64,000 nucleotides of DNA from Chrysomallon squamiferum. Taxonomy: Eukaryota; Mollusca; Gastropoda; Neomphalida; Peltospiridae. A program made the translations under genes and the position numbers. The notes below the pieces were generated by a model, which did no database searches, was not told the origin of the DNA, and was given only the letters and a program-made list of their open reading frames with translations. The first letter of the stretch is position 1. The number at the start of each line of letters is the position of its first letter. The stretch spans positions 10,984,449-11,048,448 of the forward strand of contig CM022669.1 in the NCBI GenBank assembly GCA_012295275.1. Direction: 5' to 3'. Positions 14,550 through 37,367 of this stretch are shown here, in pieces.

Positions 14550-14919
14550 TCTACAGTTGTTGTTCTTATTCTCTGTGAGCTTTATTTTAAGTTTATTTAT
14601 TTATTTATTTATTACTAGAGAATGACTATGTGGCCCGCAATGACATTTAACAAAACACTAACACGACAAACAAATAAATTTAAAAAAATAAATTAATACA
14701 TAAATAAAATATATATATACATTTATTTCTGAAGATTAATTTTCGTCGCTATTAAGCACAGCTGTCATTTTAACTTCGTTGCAGACTCACAAATAAAATA
14801 CTTCTCGCTTAATCGTCGGACAATTATCACACACTTCTGCCGACTTGTTTTTCTTCATTTTAAGATCTCTCCTCCAAGGTCTATTGCGTTTATCCGCTAA
14901 AAATGAAAACAAAGAAAAG
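12916..14919. other. intergenic, simple repeats
   Basis: Poly-T at about 13013-13043, (AAT)n at about 13856-13905, poly-T at about 13971-13993, TAG/GTG-rich sequence at about 14040-14125, and (TTTA)n/(ATT)n at about 14451-14550. A CRE palindrome lies at 14395-14402. No gene is seen. Confidence 0.55.
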
Positions 14920-15311
14920 GGTTGCGAGACCTTTGTTTTTCAGTTTTAGAGGGCATGCGCAACTTAACCGCAGAAGCTCACCTAAAAGGCGGACTGCGCA
15001 CTTCGGCGACCTCGTTTACGACTTTGTGACTCGGCGGATCAAGCGAGCAGCTTGAGAGAGACTAGAAGACGCTTTAAGAGACGTGTAAACAAGCAGTTTT
15101 CGTGGCTAGATTACAATTTTCTGTCTGTCACACCGTCTTGCTTGGTCTGGTTCATTAAAACTCGAACCGAAATCTGGTGGATTGATGTAAAAAAAGTGTA
15201 ACTAAAAATGGACAAAATTAATAAAATGTACGCCAGATTGTAATTTCGTACGAACACAGATAAGTTTGAAGTATTTGTAAGCTGACTATGACTCGATATT
15301 TAAAAACCGAG
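14920..15311 (+). promoter_or_regulatory. CpG-rich patch with NRF1-like site and downstream splice donor; possible promoter and first exon
   Basis: About 15 CpG dinucleotides fall within roughly 200 bp, in DNA otherwise poor in CpG. GCATGCGC at 14953-14960 resembles half of an NRF1 site. A strong donor, ACCGAG followed by GTAAGT, ends a candidate exon at 15311. No coding exon could be joined to it within the window, so a non-coding RNA, a distal gene or chance remain possible. Confidence 0.35.
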
Positions 15312-15600
15312 GTAAGTTATGACGCCGCAGGATAGATTTTCGACAATGCTGCCTAAGATATGTTTCCCGTTCCAACCAGCGTTTTACGATTGGTTTAACA
15401 AAGATATCTTGTTTCTAATCAGTAAGATAAGCTAGCAAATGGAATGGCGCTGTCTGGTTTCTTCTTTGTTAAATTTATCAGTTACGATTATTAAAATCAT
15501 GAGAGATGAAAACATTACTTTGTTGTTGTTTTTGTTGTTTTATTGTTGGGTTTAAAATTGAGATTAAAAGATCTGTATTTTATTATATATTTTATTGTTA

Positions 15601-15652
<52 letters not shown>

Positions 15653-15929
15653 TTTTTTTATGAAATTGGGATTATTTAAGGCTCTCTAATTCGTTTTGTT
15701 ATTTAAAGTAGTTTTTAAATGTTTATTGATTATGTTTTGGGGTACTGGTCAAAAACACAAGGTCGAAATAAATTAGACATTTACTTCTAAGGGAACCTGT
15801 ATCGAGATGTGATCCCACTGTCTTCTAGCCTTGGTGTCAGCAACATGGTTACTCTAGCATTGAATTTCTTATCGATTCTTCATTACAAAAAAAAACAACA
15901 AAAAAAAAAAACAATAATGATGAAACAAC

Positions 15930-15992
15930 ATCGTCTGCTTATTGTTGCTTGGAATGTCGTCTGCTTCATTCCAGATCGCTACGTCGTCTGCC
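15930..15992. repeat. three inverted copies of the GCAGACGAC motif
   Basis: On the minus strand GCAGACGAC, GCAGACGAC and GCAGACGAT occur at about 26-bp spacing. They match the core of the array at 8.9-9.3 kb, which points to a dispersed repeat family. Confidence 0.55.
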
Positions 15993-25284
<9,292 letters not shown>

Positions 25285-27884
25285 CATTTAAATCATTTAT
25301 TGATACAGCATTTTTATAGCACACAAAAACCTAATAAATTACACTTCATACACAACAGGCATATATGTCACTTTTTTTGTATAATACACTTTAACGAGTC
25401 ATGATTGTTCAACAATGTGCCACGAGTAATTACTGTACATTATTCATTACAATGTCTCTACAGTATTATTCTACACAGACATCCAGCAATACATGTACAT
25501 GTAATACCAAATGTTATTCAACACTGTGGGATAACACGTTAGCTAATATTTTTGTGGATATTTAATTTACAGAAACGAGGAAATTACGAACCGATGAAAT
25601 TTGTATAGCCTTTCTGTATCTTTATTCTTTTCGGTGATATATAAAAGAAGAAAAAAAATAATAATAATAATAAAGAAAGAAAGAAAGAATCGTAATTTCC
25701 AAGCCGCCATGACAGCTGGTCATCAAAATGCCAAGAGCGGCTTAGTAATCGTTCTCACGTGGTCGACGACTTTTTTTCCACAGTAAGCAAGTTTCAACAA
25801 CGGTGCTGTTGACATACATCACATTGAGTATTGATCTGTGTAAAAACTGATACTGCAAGATCATTTATAATAAGGTCGTGGCTAGCTCTTCTCGGCTGTA
25901 CGTCAACATCTTATAGCATCAATACGGTTGTTACCTAACCGCGGAATAATAAATTATTGTTCGACTCACGCAAAATAATTTGATTCATTTACGTTTTTAC
26001 GACTAATCAGAAATGCTGTTACATTTTAGACAAGTTTTAATCTTCTGTTATTCTCAATCTGTTGAAAATGAAACGATCCCTCCCCCCCCCCAAAAAAAAA
26101 TGTATTTTAAAATACAAGAAATTGACTGCATTTTCTTTATGATGTAAGCAGGTATAATTCCTGTGAAAAATTATACATCTGACTTCAACTGAACGTTATT
26201 CGGAGCAGAATACTGGTTTTTTACTGCCTTTAAAAATCGAAATTTATTAATTTTTTCTTTTTCGTAATTAAATTTTATTACACGAATCGATGAGTTGTAC
26301 AAAAAAAAAAAAAAAACACAAAAAAACGTGATGTTTTTCAGGTCACTTGGTTTAACAAAATGAAAATGATATATCAAAGGGATGTAAAATTATAAAACAA
26401 AAACAGCTGATGAACAATTTAAACTGATATGCAGTTTTCATTTGGTTATATCAACGACATAAAAATACCTAGAACTGCCAGCAGAAACAAATAATAAAGA
26501 CTTGTTTAATTTTACATGCTTTTAGTTTCTTTTTTTTTTTTTTTTTTTTTTTTTTGGCTTGTTTTGTTTCATATAACAATCTCAAGCGCTAATTTACAAT
26601 GTTGGTTTCAGTACATATTTAGGAAACAAATTCAGCTGTAATTTCTAAGCCAAGGGTTAATTCACATTTAATGGCAAAAATAAAAATAGTTAAGTTTCAA
26701 GACATAAATTAAGATGGGGTAGGAAATAAATTAATTACCTTGATAAAATATTTTAAAATAAGAGAGCTATCTTATATTTTATCTCAGTATAAAATGTTTG
26801 GAATTCCTCATTATTGTAATTCCTTAATATTGTTTTCTTCATGATCTAGTAATGTTTATCACACATTCATTTCTTCCCAGAAGTTTATCTCCATCTGCAT
26901 CATACAGGCTGAAATGTGTGTTCAGAAGGCAAAGAAAATAACAGTGATAATAATAAAATAGAAACAAAAATAATAGCGATTAGAACATTGACTGAAACAA
27001 GGAATATAACGAGTACATATCAATAAACTCTTCCATAACAGACTAAATGATAAATAAATCAGGGGTTTTAGAATAGTTAGTATCTGCAACCAAACAAGAA
27101 ACAGTAGTAGTATCAAGACACATTAACTATATACAACATGCATGTATCTATCTGGGTTTTTTTTTTTTTGTGTGTGTTTTGTTTTCTCACCATTTCTACT
27201 TAGCATTTCTAACGTAGAAATAGTAATTCTAAATTTGGGGATGGCTAACCAATATGAATGCTTCACCTGGCATTCAAAAAACAAAAAGATAAAAGGTACA
27301 ACTATTTATTACAACTAATGGCATGTACGTGGTATACATGCCTTTACAACTGATGGCATGCCATATCATGTTTTTTTTAATTTTGAATATTCTCCAATTT
27401 GGGTACATACTTTCAACAAGGTTAACCATCCCTGCAATAACAACTATTTTTGTAACATTTGTTCATTAAATAAACTTTATAGGTATATCTGTACATAAGA
27501 TAGAGAGACACTGGTTTCTTTTTTATGAAAATAGTTATCTTTTTCTTTGTTTCAATAATGTTCTTTGTGCATACAAGTGGAATTTGTGAACAATCCATTC
27601 ACAAGTCACGTTCAAACATCCATACAGAAAAAACAGTATATACTAAACTTAATTATAAATGAATCTTGTTTTATCACCCTGGCCCCCAGATTATTAATGT
27701 TTTGTTTAATAGAATGTTCAAAAGCAGAAAAATGAGTATCTAAATGCTCGACTACTAAATACTGGATATGGTGCATTTCTTGTAAAATATATAACTGTCT
27801 CTGTCTCAGATACCCATTTTCCCCCTTTTACAAAAGCACATGCAAGTATAATAATCCACAGAGTTATTAAGAGATAAAATAAAG
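25285..27884 (-). other. GATAD2: probable GATAD2 3' UTR
   Basis: From the stop codon to about 25.28 kb the sequence is AT-rich but has fewer microsatellites than the flanking DNA, as expected of a long 3' UTR. A canonical AATAAA lies on the minus strand at 25296-25301, followed by a T-rich stretch that could be the downstream element. Several other AATAAA hexamers occur inside, for example at 27305-27310, so shorter 3' ends are possible. The 3' end is an inference. Confidence 0.35.
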
Positions 27885-29658
27885 TTATGATTTCCATGAC
27901 ATATTTCCACCACGTGGTAAAAGATCGAGAAAATATTGCCTCTGGATGTCTGAAGGTTTAGTAAAAGGAAGCTGATATGGGAAAGGTCCACGTTGAACAA
28001 ATGGTAGTCCGAGTGTGGAGCCAGCGCGGAGCTGTGCCTGGTGGGCCTGAATGAAATTCTGATGCTGTCGTAGCTGCTCTGGACTAGGTTTATAAGACGT
28101 CAGGTTCATCACAGATGAACTAGAAATGCCGATCGGGCTGGCAACAGAAGGAACTGCAGCAGTTGTTGTCACGGCGACTGGATGCGATGAAGCCTGGGTC
28201 AGGCTCTGCGCCTGCATCCTCTCTATCTCCTGCTCCTGCTGCAGAGCCTTGACAAAAGCACTTTTCAGACGGTTAGTGTGTTCCTGCTTCAACGCTTTCT
28301 TTTGATTCGAAGTGACACAGTGCTCACATATTACATTCTTAGAACCCGGCTTCTCGCGCTTCCACACAGGCGTGAAGTCAGCGCCACACTGCACGCACGA
28401 GAACGGGTTGCAGACGAACTTCTCGTCAGGGTTCTTCTGGCCCCGGGCGATCAACTGCGAATCAATGATGAAGTTCACAACCTCCTCCAGCCCTAAGAGA
28501 ATAATGAAGTCCGGACTAGCCAGGCTTGGAATGAAGTTCATCTCTGGCGGTGGGGGCTTGGGTGGTGGAATCTGCAGCAACGTCTTCTCCAGCTGCTTCC
28601 TCAGCGCCAGTTTGGCGGCCGCCTGCCTCTGGGCCGGGGTCTGCTGCTCCTCCTGCCTCTGGGTGACGTGCTGGGGAGAAGGCTGCACGTGGTTCTGTCG
28701 GTAGCCTGGCATTATCTGAGTCATGTTGCCTCTGTGACCTTGATTCTGGATCATGTTGCGGTTGATTCCGTGGTGCTGTGAGAGTGAGTGATGGTTGCTC
28801 ACCCTGGGAGCCATGTTCACCAGCGGAGGTGGGCCATGCGCCGACTGCCTCGCCTGCATCTGGGAACTGTGCGTTTGGTGTGACAGTGACTGCGAGTGGT
28901 GGCCGTTGTGGTTCGACTGGGCATGTTTCAGTGCTGCCCCACTCCCCTGCTGGCCACGGACGAGGGGCGGTGGGGCTCCTGGGTGTTGTATGCTGTTGTT
29001 CTTTGGTCGGTCAGAAGTGTTGTCTGGAATCTGATGCGACAGCTGACTCTGTCTCAACTTTTTCAAAAGGACGAGCTTGGCTTCCTCGTTCCTCAGCTCT
29101 CCTTGAAGTCTTTTTATAATTTTTTTCCTAAGTTTAATCTCTTCTGGTGTTATTTCGTCGAGTACATTCATGTCAACCATTTTATCGTTTTTATGCGAGT
29201 CCTCGTCAGACTCGTCAGAAAGTGTTATGATGTCAGACTTGGCTTTTCGATTCCCACTCGAAGCATCGTTAGCACGACTGCAATTTTCCTTCTCGCTGTC
29301 TGAGCCACCAGACTTACTGGATGACACATCATCTCCACCATTCAAGTAAGGAACATCTGCTTGTGTTTTTTCTGAACTTGCTTCTTTCTCACCACTTTTA
29401 TCATTTACTTTACAGTCGTCACTGACATTTTCCTCAGAATTCTTTTTGTCTTCTGCAACATCACTGTCCTCCTTTTTCGTTTCATTTATCAAGTCTTCTT
29501 TTGGTTTATCATCAGTTTTGTTATCAGTTGTACTATCTTCAGCTGTCATATCTTTAACTGTCATATCTTCAGGTTTGTTTTCTAATTCTGTATCTTTGCT
29601 TTTGCTATCTGAATCCACAGCTTTTTCTTCCTTTTCTGCATCATCATCAATCTTTGCC
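27885..29658 (-). CDS. GATAD2: GATAD2 terminal coding exon carrying CR1, the GATA finger and the C-terminus
   Basis: This single 1774-nt exon encodes about residues 54-643, so both conserved regions CR1 and CR2 and the stop codon (27885-27887) share one exon. The acceptor is ttttcag followed by GGCAAAG. The first G completes an AGG arginine codon begun by AG at the end of exon 2, giving PEKRAKIDDD across the junction. The open frame runs a few codons further upstream into the intron (MLNIFFR), but those codons are the acceptor tract and are not coding. GC content is clearly higher than the surrounding non-coding DNA. Open frames antisense to this exon, between 28.28 and 29.72 kb, are shadows. 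Confidence 0.93.
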
Positions 29659-29831
29659 CTGAAAAATATATTTAACATATTAATAGGTGCAGGAGTTTCA
29701 TACGCATATATGTTTGTGTAGTAAGGACATCTAATGTAATTTCATCTTTCAAATAAGAAAAAATACAACTGACTGACAATGTACAAATTGAAATTACAGT
29801 ACTAAAAATATGAAGACAAATGCATCTTTTT

Positions 29832-29864
<33 letters not shown>

Positions 29865-32419
29865 TTTTAAAATTGTAAAACATCAAGTATTATTAAATAG
29901 TACATTCATGTAACAGTAAGGATATGTTAAAGATATACAAGTATAAAAATGAACTAAAACGCACACACACACACATGTATCAGTGTCTAATATTTTAGTC
30001 CACTGCACATGATGCGAAACTGATTCATGTGAAACTAATACTGTGATTTGTGCTGTCAACTTTTACACACTCTTAAAAACTTTCATCAAAGCAGCATTGT
30101 TATCTATAGCAATCCTTGTCACACAACCTTTCACGTCATTCTTCTCAAAACCACTGGACATACAGATATGAGGATTATGTTTTCACTTGGCAATACATTA
30201 ATTATCCTGCTTCCCACTGGTTTTCTGGTTTTGAGCGGTACTACTGCAAGACACTAGTCAACTTATTTAATTTACAACCTTGATAACTATTCAGTAAAAC
30301 TGACTACTAGCAAGAATCATATGTAAGTGAAAAAAACAGGCACCTTTTTTCTGGGACATCAAAACTGTTGTTATCATCATCAGGTGCTGATCTTTTCCTG
30401 TCATTGTCTTCAGCCTTGACAGGGTCCTGTTCAGATGAAGAACCTTTATCCTCAGCACTGTGATAAATAATGGAAAAAAATATGTATGAATAAACAAATG
30501 TATGTAAACATATATATATATAAGCAAAGTCAACTGTGTTGTTCTGTCATGAACATTATTATATTATTAAAACTAACATTGTCTGTACCAAAATTAATTT
30601 TGAAATAATCCCTTTTTTTATATTCATTTTTAGCCATAGTATGTAAATATTACATAAAACATACACAACTAGATGGATGATTGTATTATTGGGAGCTATA
30701 GTAAGTTTTCATATGCAAAATCAAACTTAACTTTACAAATCATACAAAAACAAAAACAACGAAAAATAAAAATAAAATTATTTTCCTTGTCCAGTATCTA
30801 ACAGTATGTGTGTTCCACAGAAATCATCCGATAGCAAAATTCAGGTTCAATATATTTTATCAGATTTAAGATCATAAAAAAAGATGTCCAGACACAACTC
30901 TCTTAATGACCAAATTCCATTCCTAAGACAAGGTCGTTAAGCAAACTGGTCAATAAATGAAAAGTCCCCTCTTACTAATATTTCAAGTATACTGCACTGG
31001 TAGAAGACGTATACATTACTTAGGTCTGGATTCTGTAAATAGATGTTACCATTTTTATTTATTCTGAATAAAGAAAGGGTCTAAAGGAAAGTTCTACTTG
31101 ATAATTTGGTTTTAATTTGCATATTACAGAACATAAAAGTAAAATCAACAAAAATTATTGTAGCTTGTACTATCAGATGCACAATTAAGTACAAATTTAT
31201 AGACAAAATATGTAATCTTGGAGACTGCTAATGTAGTGAAAGACTGTCAAATGAGAATGGGTAATGCAAAATCAGATTCTTAACACTATATTAGTGCTAT
31301 TTCCACTACCAAATTTCTTGTACCATGTACAATATAACTTGGTCATAAGTGTACATACTTGTTAACATACAGGTCATTGAATAAAGTGTGTCTGTGTGTC
31401 ACAAGAGGCAATACATACTGACCATTCAACTTTAACCAAAAATTTAACCAAAAAAATAGTTATAGAATAATGTGAAGAAGATTTCTTTCTGTTTTCACTT
31501 CACACAGGCAAGTACTTTGCAAACTGGAATGAATTCACCAGATATTTTGTTTGTACACAAAATAATGCCAGTGAAATAATAAAGAAAACAACAAAAACAT
31601 TTGATCCAGGTAACACACAAATTATTAAACACTAACGCCATTCTCTTTTCAAGTTGATGTTATCTAAGAGTGAACTGTTAACTGTTTCTGTTTAAAAAAA
31701 ACAACAAAACAATGAGTTTGATTCAGCTGTCATTTTCATACTTATTAAACAATGTTAATAAATACCACCAGTTATTGTACCTGGTATCTTATGATGAATC
31801 AGAGACCCACCTGAAGTTATACAAAAACCTGTTTCTTTAAACTTATTTCAAGAAAGAAATGACTGAATATTTACATAAAAGAAAAAAAATTCAGAGAAAA
31901 AAAAACGAATTTGTGTACAAAGTTGATTTTTAGAATGTGAAACATCTCTTAAATTCAGAATCCTTACTACATTTACATATGAAGTGATTTTCAAATAGTG
32001 AAAAAAACAATCTACAAAAATGTTATAATAATAACAATCTGTCCCGATATAATAATAATAAAAAAATAAAAAATTATGAAGAAAAACAATATGTTCTTAA
32101 ACTATGATCGAAAACAACATGTAGATAGATCTTAAATTAACCTTCAGACAAACGGACAAATTTTTCTGAAAAATGACACTGAGGAGATTCAATCATCCAA
32201 CTTTCACTGAAAAAAGTGTTACAGAAAGTGTCTGTGATATCTGTGCAAATATAATTTAATATAAATTAATTCACACTTTCACGATCCTTTACAACAGCTA
32301 AAAGTTGTTTCAGGTTTATATACATGTATTGAAAAAAAGTAGTTCACTAAAACTATCACTATCAGAAAATCTCACCAAGGACTGCACTCCTTCGTTTCAG
32401 TTTCACTTTTGTCATCCAT
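27885..32419 (-). CDS. GATAD2: GATAD2-type p66 subunit of the NuRD complex (3 coding exons, 643 aa)
   Basis: p66 proteins bridge MBD2/MBD3 to the CHD4 remodeller in the nuclear NuRD repressor. Coding exons in transcript order: 32419-32376, 30457-30344 and 29658-27885. Each has AG/GT borders and matching phase, giving 1932 nt. The protein starts MDDKSETETKECSPC and is very acidic up to about residue 215. It has a basic KR-rich patch near 35-55 and a SUMO-interaction-like IITLSDESDED at about 196-206. The CR1 coiled coil, which binds MBD2, lies at about 221-258 (core LRNEEAKLVLLKKLRQSQ). A PPPLVRG motif follows near 285, then the conserved block RQAAAKLALRKQLEKTLLQI near 397-416. The CR2 GATA-type zinc finger uses Cys 474, 477, 497 and 500, followed by NQKKALKQEHTNRLKSAFVK. 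The C-terminal RQYFLDLLPRG and SWKS match vertebrate GATAD2 tails. The finger has 19 residues between Cys pairs, against 17 in human GATAD2A as I recall it. The a/b paralogue split is vertebrate-specific, so no letter is assigned. Confidence 0.95.
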
Positions 32420-34025
32420 TATTTACTGAAAATAAATAAAATTTTAAAATATTAGACAATATTTTAAATATGTGCACATCAAATACAACTGTATTCTTAA
32501 GTCTCATACTTCAAAACATCTGTCAGATTTAAACTATAATATGTAAATGATAACCTACTGCAACAAATCACAGGGTTTCTGTTATTTAAGGTAAGGGCTT
32601 GTTTATATTTAATAAATATTTTCAAAATAGTTGGCCAATTTTCAGTTTGAAAACAACACCATAATAATTAAAAAAAAAATTGTTATTTCGTTTTTGTAAT
32701 GAACTTTAAAACTTTTTTAAAATGAAGTATTTGTTTTAATAGAAAGTTTATTTAACATTTTACTATTACATAATGTATAAGAATTGTTATTAAATGGCAT
32801 TATGGCACTTTTAGGTTTATTAGTTGTTGTTTTTTTCTTTCTGAATGTTGTTTGGGTTCTTTTTATTGGGGGGGGGCGAAAGGTCCCCTTCACACGGACT
32901 TTTCAAGTATTTAATCAGAGTAAATTTGTTTCAGTGAACTCATAGGAAAAAATATATACAATAGGATATAAATAAATAAACATAATAAAATGTTAATTTA
33001 AGCCTACTTCTGTTTGTATACCAAATAAATGTTATCTATTTACATATAGAAAAATCAATTTAAATTAACATTAACAAAACAGAAAATATCAAAATATGTC
33101 TAATTAGTCACTATTTTATGTTATTAAAGTTATCCTTGATTTATTTTATTTTTTGACAAACCGTTGTCTAAGTATAACCGCTTTTTGTTGTCATTCCCCC
33201 CCCCATACCTTAATAATTATAAATTCTGACTAAGATGACTTTAATAACAAACGAGTATAAAACATTTTTTTCACTTTAACATAATTTTATTTGATTTTTA
33301 ATCGTAACTGGGAGAAATATCGTAAATTCTATGTTGAAAGGCTATCCCTACAGAAAGAAATCCCGTCATAACAACCTAAAAATAGAAATTTCAAAACGAG
33401 GCTTCATTACCAAAAGACTTATTTGACATCATAAAATTAACAGATTACATGAAAAATATTAGATAAATTAATCAAACAGATCAACACATTAGTTCGATAG
33501 TAACGCAGAGAACTACTAAACATCTTCGGTAATCAAGATTGCATTTAATAACATGTATTTTTCATGTAAATAGCAAAAATAGTCCAAATGTCCCGAGATC
33601 TATTGTTGCGGTAAAAATCAAAGAAGATAATCACCGAGAGGTCAACTTCCTGTTGAAAATGTACAGGCACACTGTATCACTTTTCATCATTAAATTTTAA
33701 TTCAAGAACACCTACAACAAAAATACAGTTCGTACAACTTTTCTAATGTACTGTAACTTCTGATTCGATCGAGGATGACTGGGAATTTCGTTTCTAAGTT
33801 TAGACTCGCACGTTTCGGAATAGCCCATAACAGCCGGTGAAGCCTTACACGAAATTATCGAAATTTACGGTTATTTCAAAATTTAACGATCAGTTTGTAA
33901 TAAATATGTGATCTTACAACACTTATTCACCATTCTGCACTATTAAATTCATTAAAAATTATATATAATTAATTATGCACGAAATTATTTTCGACACTTT
34001 TGGCAATACATCGTGAATCACTCAC

Positions 34026-34295
34026 CATTTACAACAAAACCATTCCACTTCCCAAGTGGGTACGTCAGGTAAATATGTCCTAAGTCCACTAATACTTTGT
34101 TATAAAATTTCGAGGGCCTCTCCACAAAATAAACGACTCAATCTTGCAACATCCTAAACAATTAGCCTCGATTCGTGCTTCCTGAAAAATCTATATTCAT
34201 TGTTCCCTTCTTTCCATCATTTCCCCCCAAAATGGCTTCCTTCTGTTCATCTTCTTATCTGGGGTTCTCCCTTGGCACTCCACGGCGCAAACAAA
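34026..34295 (-). other. GATAD2: probable non-coding first exon of GATAD2
   Basis: A strong minus-strand splice donor, G followed by GTGAGT, sits at 34026/34025. The coding exon at 32419 is preceded six bases upstream by an acceptor (ttattttcag at about 32426-32427), so an upstream 5' UTR exon is required. The donor lies downstream of CCAAT and TATA-like elements at 34.32-34.34 kb. The 5' boundary near 34295 is only an estimate from the TATA position. Confidence 0.5.
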
Positions 34296-34318
34296 CAAAT
34301 TGTTTACAGATAAACAAT

Positions 34319-34353
34319 CTATAAATAGTGATTGGATTGAAATGTCACGTGAC
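34319..34353 (-). promoter_or_regulatory. candidate GATAD2 core promoter: E-box palindrome, CCAAT box, TATA-like element
   Basis: Read on the minus strand, this short segment has a perfect 10-bp GTCACGTGAC palindrome (34344-34353, USF/MITF-type E-box), then CCAAT (34331-34335), then a TATA-like CTATTTATAG (34319-34328). The order and spacing suit a start site near 34.29-34.30 kb for the first exon that ends at the donor at 34026. The motifs are seen directly; promoter function is inferred. Confidence 0.45.
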
Positions 34354-35065
34354 CCTCAAAAGGAAACGAGCTACCGAGCATTATGAGAACAACTATTTGG
34401 TCGACTCTAAAAATAGATTTTTTTTTTTTTTTTTTTTTTCACCCGCGCATCACCTCAGTGGTCACTTATGTCGACATACATATGTCACGGATCAGACGAC
34501 ATCATGCAGTGATTACGAAGACGTGTCGTATTGTTAAGAATAAAACAAAAAAAAAAAAAAAAAAATTATATACGGAAAAAAAAAATCAATATTATAATAT
34601 TTTATTACGACCTGCAAGTACTTAGTAACATAGTTTATATGTCGAAGTGTCATTACATTTATAAGAATCGATCGAATCATTCACAAACGCTGATCTTTTC
34701 CTGTCGTGTCTGATGTTGCTTTTTTCTTTTCTTAATCTTATTTTTTGTTTTAATATATATATTACAGTTTACTTTTATTAAATAGCTTCATTTGCAGTAC
34801 GCAAGTATACATTTGAAATACGATTTTAATTTGTTGAATCTAAATACTTTTTATTTGTTATCACATTATTACTTGGTAACAGCGTATTTGCTTTATTTAA
34901 ATGGAGAACAAAAATGAAAAAAAAAAATCATGCTAAATAAAATAAAATAAAATAGAATAAACACTTTGTAAACAAATCAAAATGTCACAGAAAAAATAGA
35001 AAACAGTAAACAAATAAATAAAATATGCGTTATAACATTCTCTTGTGACATTAAGTATTCATCCA

Positions 35066-35129
<64 letters not shown>

Positions 35130-35201
35130 ATCCATTTATATTTACTGTTACAACACATGATACTAAGTTGTTGTATAATTGCTAAATGTTTTTTTTTTTT
35201 A

Positions 35202-35245
<44 letters not shown>

Positions 35246-35634
35246 GACATTTTTGTTTTAATATCTGCATTAGAAACGTTAACAATAGAATGTTTTAAAA
35301 TAAAATATAATTTGTTACACAAACAGTTACAACTTAGGACAAACTTTAGGGAATGACGTCACTATATTAACGATGGCGGGATCTGCTACGAAACTGTTTT
35401 GTAAATTACGATGTACACATCAAAACGAAAATTCTTTAGAATTCTGGACGGAGAAAAGGCATCAGTGTGTGTATGTGTGACTTTTTGTTTTGTATATTCG
35501 TGTATATTTGTACGTGTGCACGTCTGATTAGTATAGTCCATACACCTCACAAACGTCATTTGCCGAATGTATGACGTCACACCTCGGAGACATACAAGAC
35601 AACCTATGTATGCATGGTTGTGTATTTGTATATG

Positions 35635-35675
<41 letters not shown>

Positions 35676-36439
35676 TGCAGTTAAAGATTAAAACTCAACC
35701 TAATTTACCCTATTAGACTATCAGTAACTTACAGTGTCGAGACTTACGTGCTTCAGGGTTTGTTTAGGTAATCAGGGAATGAAGATTCACAGTTGATAGC
35801 CCTTTGGGAGTTTCTCTTTTTCTTTGAATAGTCTCTGTGCAAACTTCACACAAGCTCTATGTTTCACACCTTCTGAACTGGCTAATCGTTGTTAATGATA
35901 CTTAGATAAACGAATTTTTGAAGGAGTGAGTAAAAAGAGCTAGCGGCATGATCAAAGATCAGATAACTCATTACTAATTGTTTCTTAAGTACTGTCCTTT
36001 GACACAACGTTGTGTATTTTTACTTACTTATTTACTTATTTAATTAACTACTTTATTTATTTATTTATTCATTCATTCATAGTTTGTTGATGTTTTAGTA
36101 TGAAGTTTTTCCTTTGCATTTGAAAAATGGGCAGTCGACGATGAAATTAACATTAATTATAATTACTGTATTATCATCATCATTGTTATAGCTGATGAAC
36201 GCCTTCATGTGTGTTTTCCTGTGTATAGAAAGGTGTGTTTAAACGATTTATTACTGCCACTCAGTGAGAATAACCATTGACGGCAGCAGCGTTATTTGAC
36301 ATTGACAACGTTTCGTGTAAATAATAAAGGTGTCGATATACTGTACATACACTCGTTCTAATACTATTTCATTTCTGTTGTTTCTTTTTTCCCTGGTCAT
36401 TATTTATTTATTTATTTTGATTTTGATTTTTATTTATTT

Positions 36440-36474
<35 letters not shown>

Positions 36475-37295
36475 TTTTTTTTTTTTTTTATTTTTTTTTG
36501 AAAACAATATTTAATGAATATATATATATTTTTAAATTAGAAGTTCATAAATTGGTGTGTATAAACTTACATATTCCGTTTTTGATGTTTTAAACTAAGG
36601 AGGAAGAAGGACTATTATGAAAATGAAACAGATACAAGAACAAAAATAACAACAACAACAAAAACAACAACAAAAACAACCACGACAACAATAACAAAGC
36701 AGCAGCTCACAATCGTTGAATAACCGTTTCGTGGATTACTAGTCTCATTTATGGATCAAACAAACTTTTTCCTTTTTGTTTTTCAGTGTTCCTTTTGATG
36801 TAACTGTTTTATGTATTCTTAAAAGAACCTTATTCCACTATTATATCATAACTGTAAAGACTTCGTACGACACATCTATGAACCTGTTGGTTATTAATGT
36901 CATGTGGATTTTTATTTTTTATGTAAAATTGTTTTTACTTTAGTTAACATTAGCTAATTTCATTTGATTTGTTTTTTAATATTTATTCCGTTTCGAACAT
37001 TGAAATGTAGAAATATTCCTGAAAGACAGAGTAAATAATTGCAGCCATTGCAGTTCCTCAGTTTATAAAGAATTTTTCTTGCACTGTTTATTTATTTATT
37101 TATTTTTTTTTTTTTTTTGGAGCCCTCGACATGACGATGTCGAGAGAAATGGAACTCTGTGCGCTTGCTATTTTAATTATTATACTTTATCATTATGAAA
37201 GACTGGCCACAACTTTCAAAAAAAACAGTAACTAAGTACGTCAACAAATTGTTTCATAACGTTAAGAACCTCTTGGTATAACTGAAATGTGAATC

Positions 37296-37367
<72 letters not shown>

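Noticed and set aside
28278-29721. Several plus-strand open frames of 70-135 codons
   Set aside because: They lie antisense to the GATAD2 terminal exon, whose minus-strand frame has clear family domains; they are shadows.
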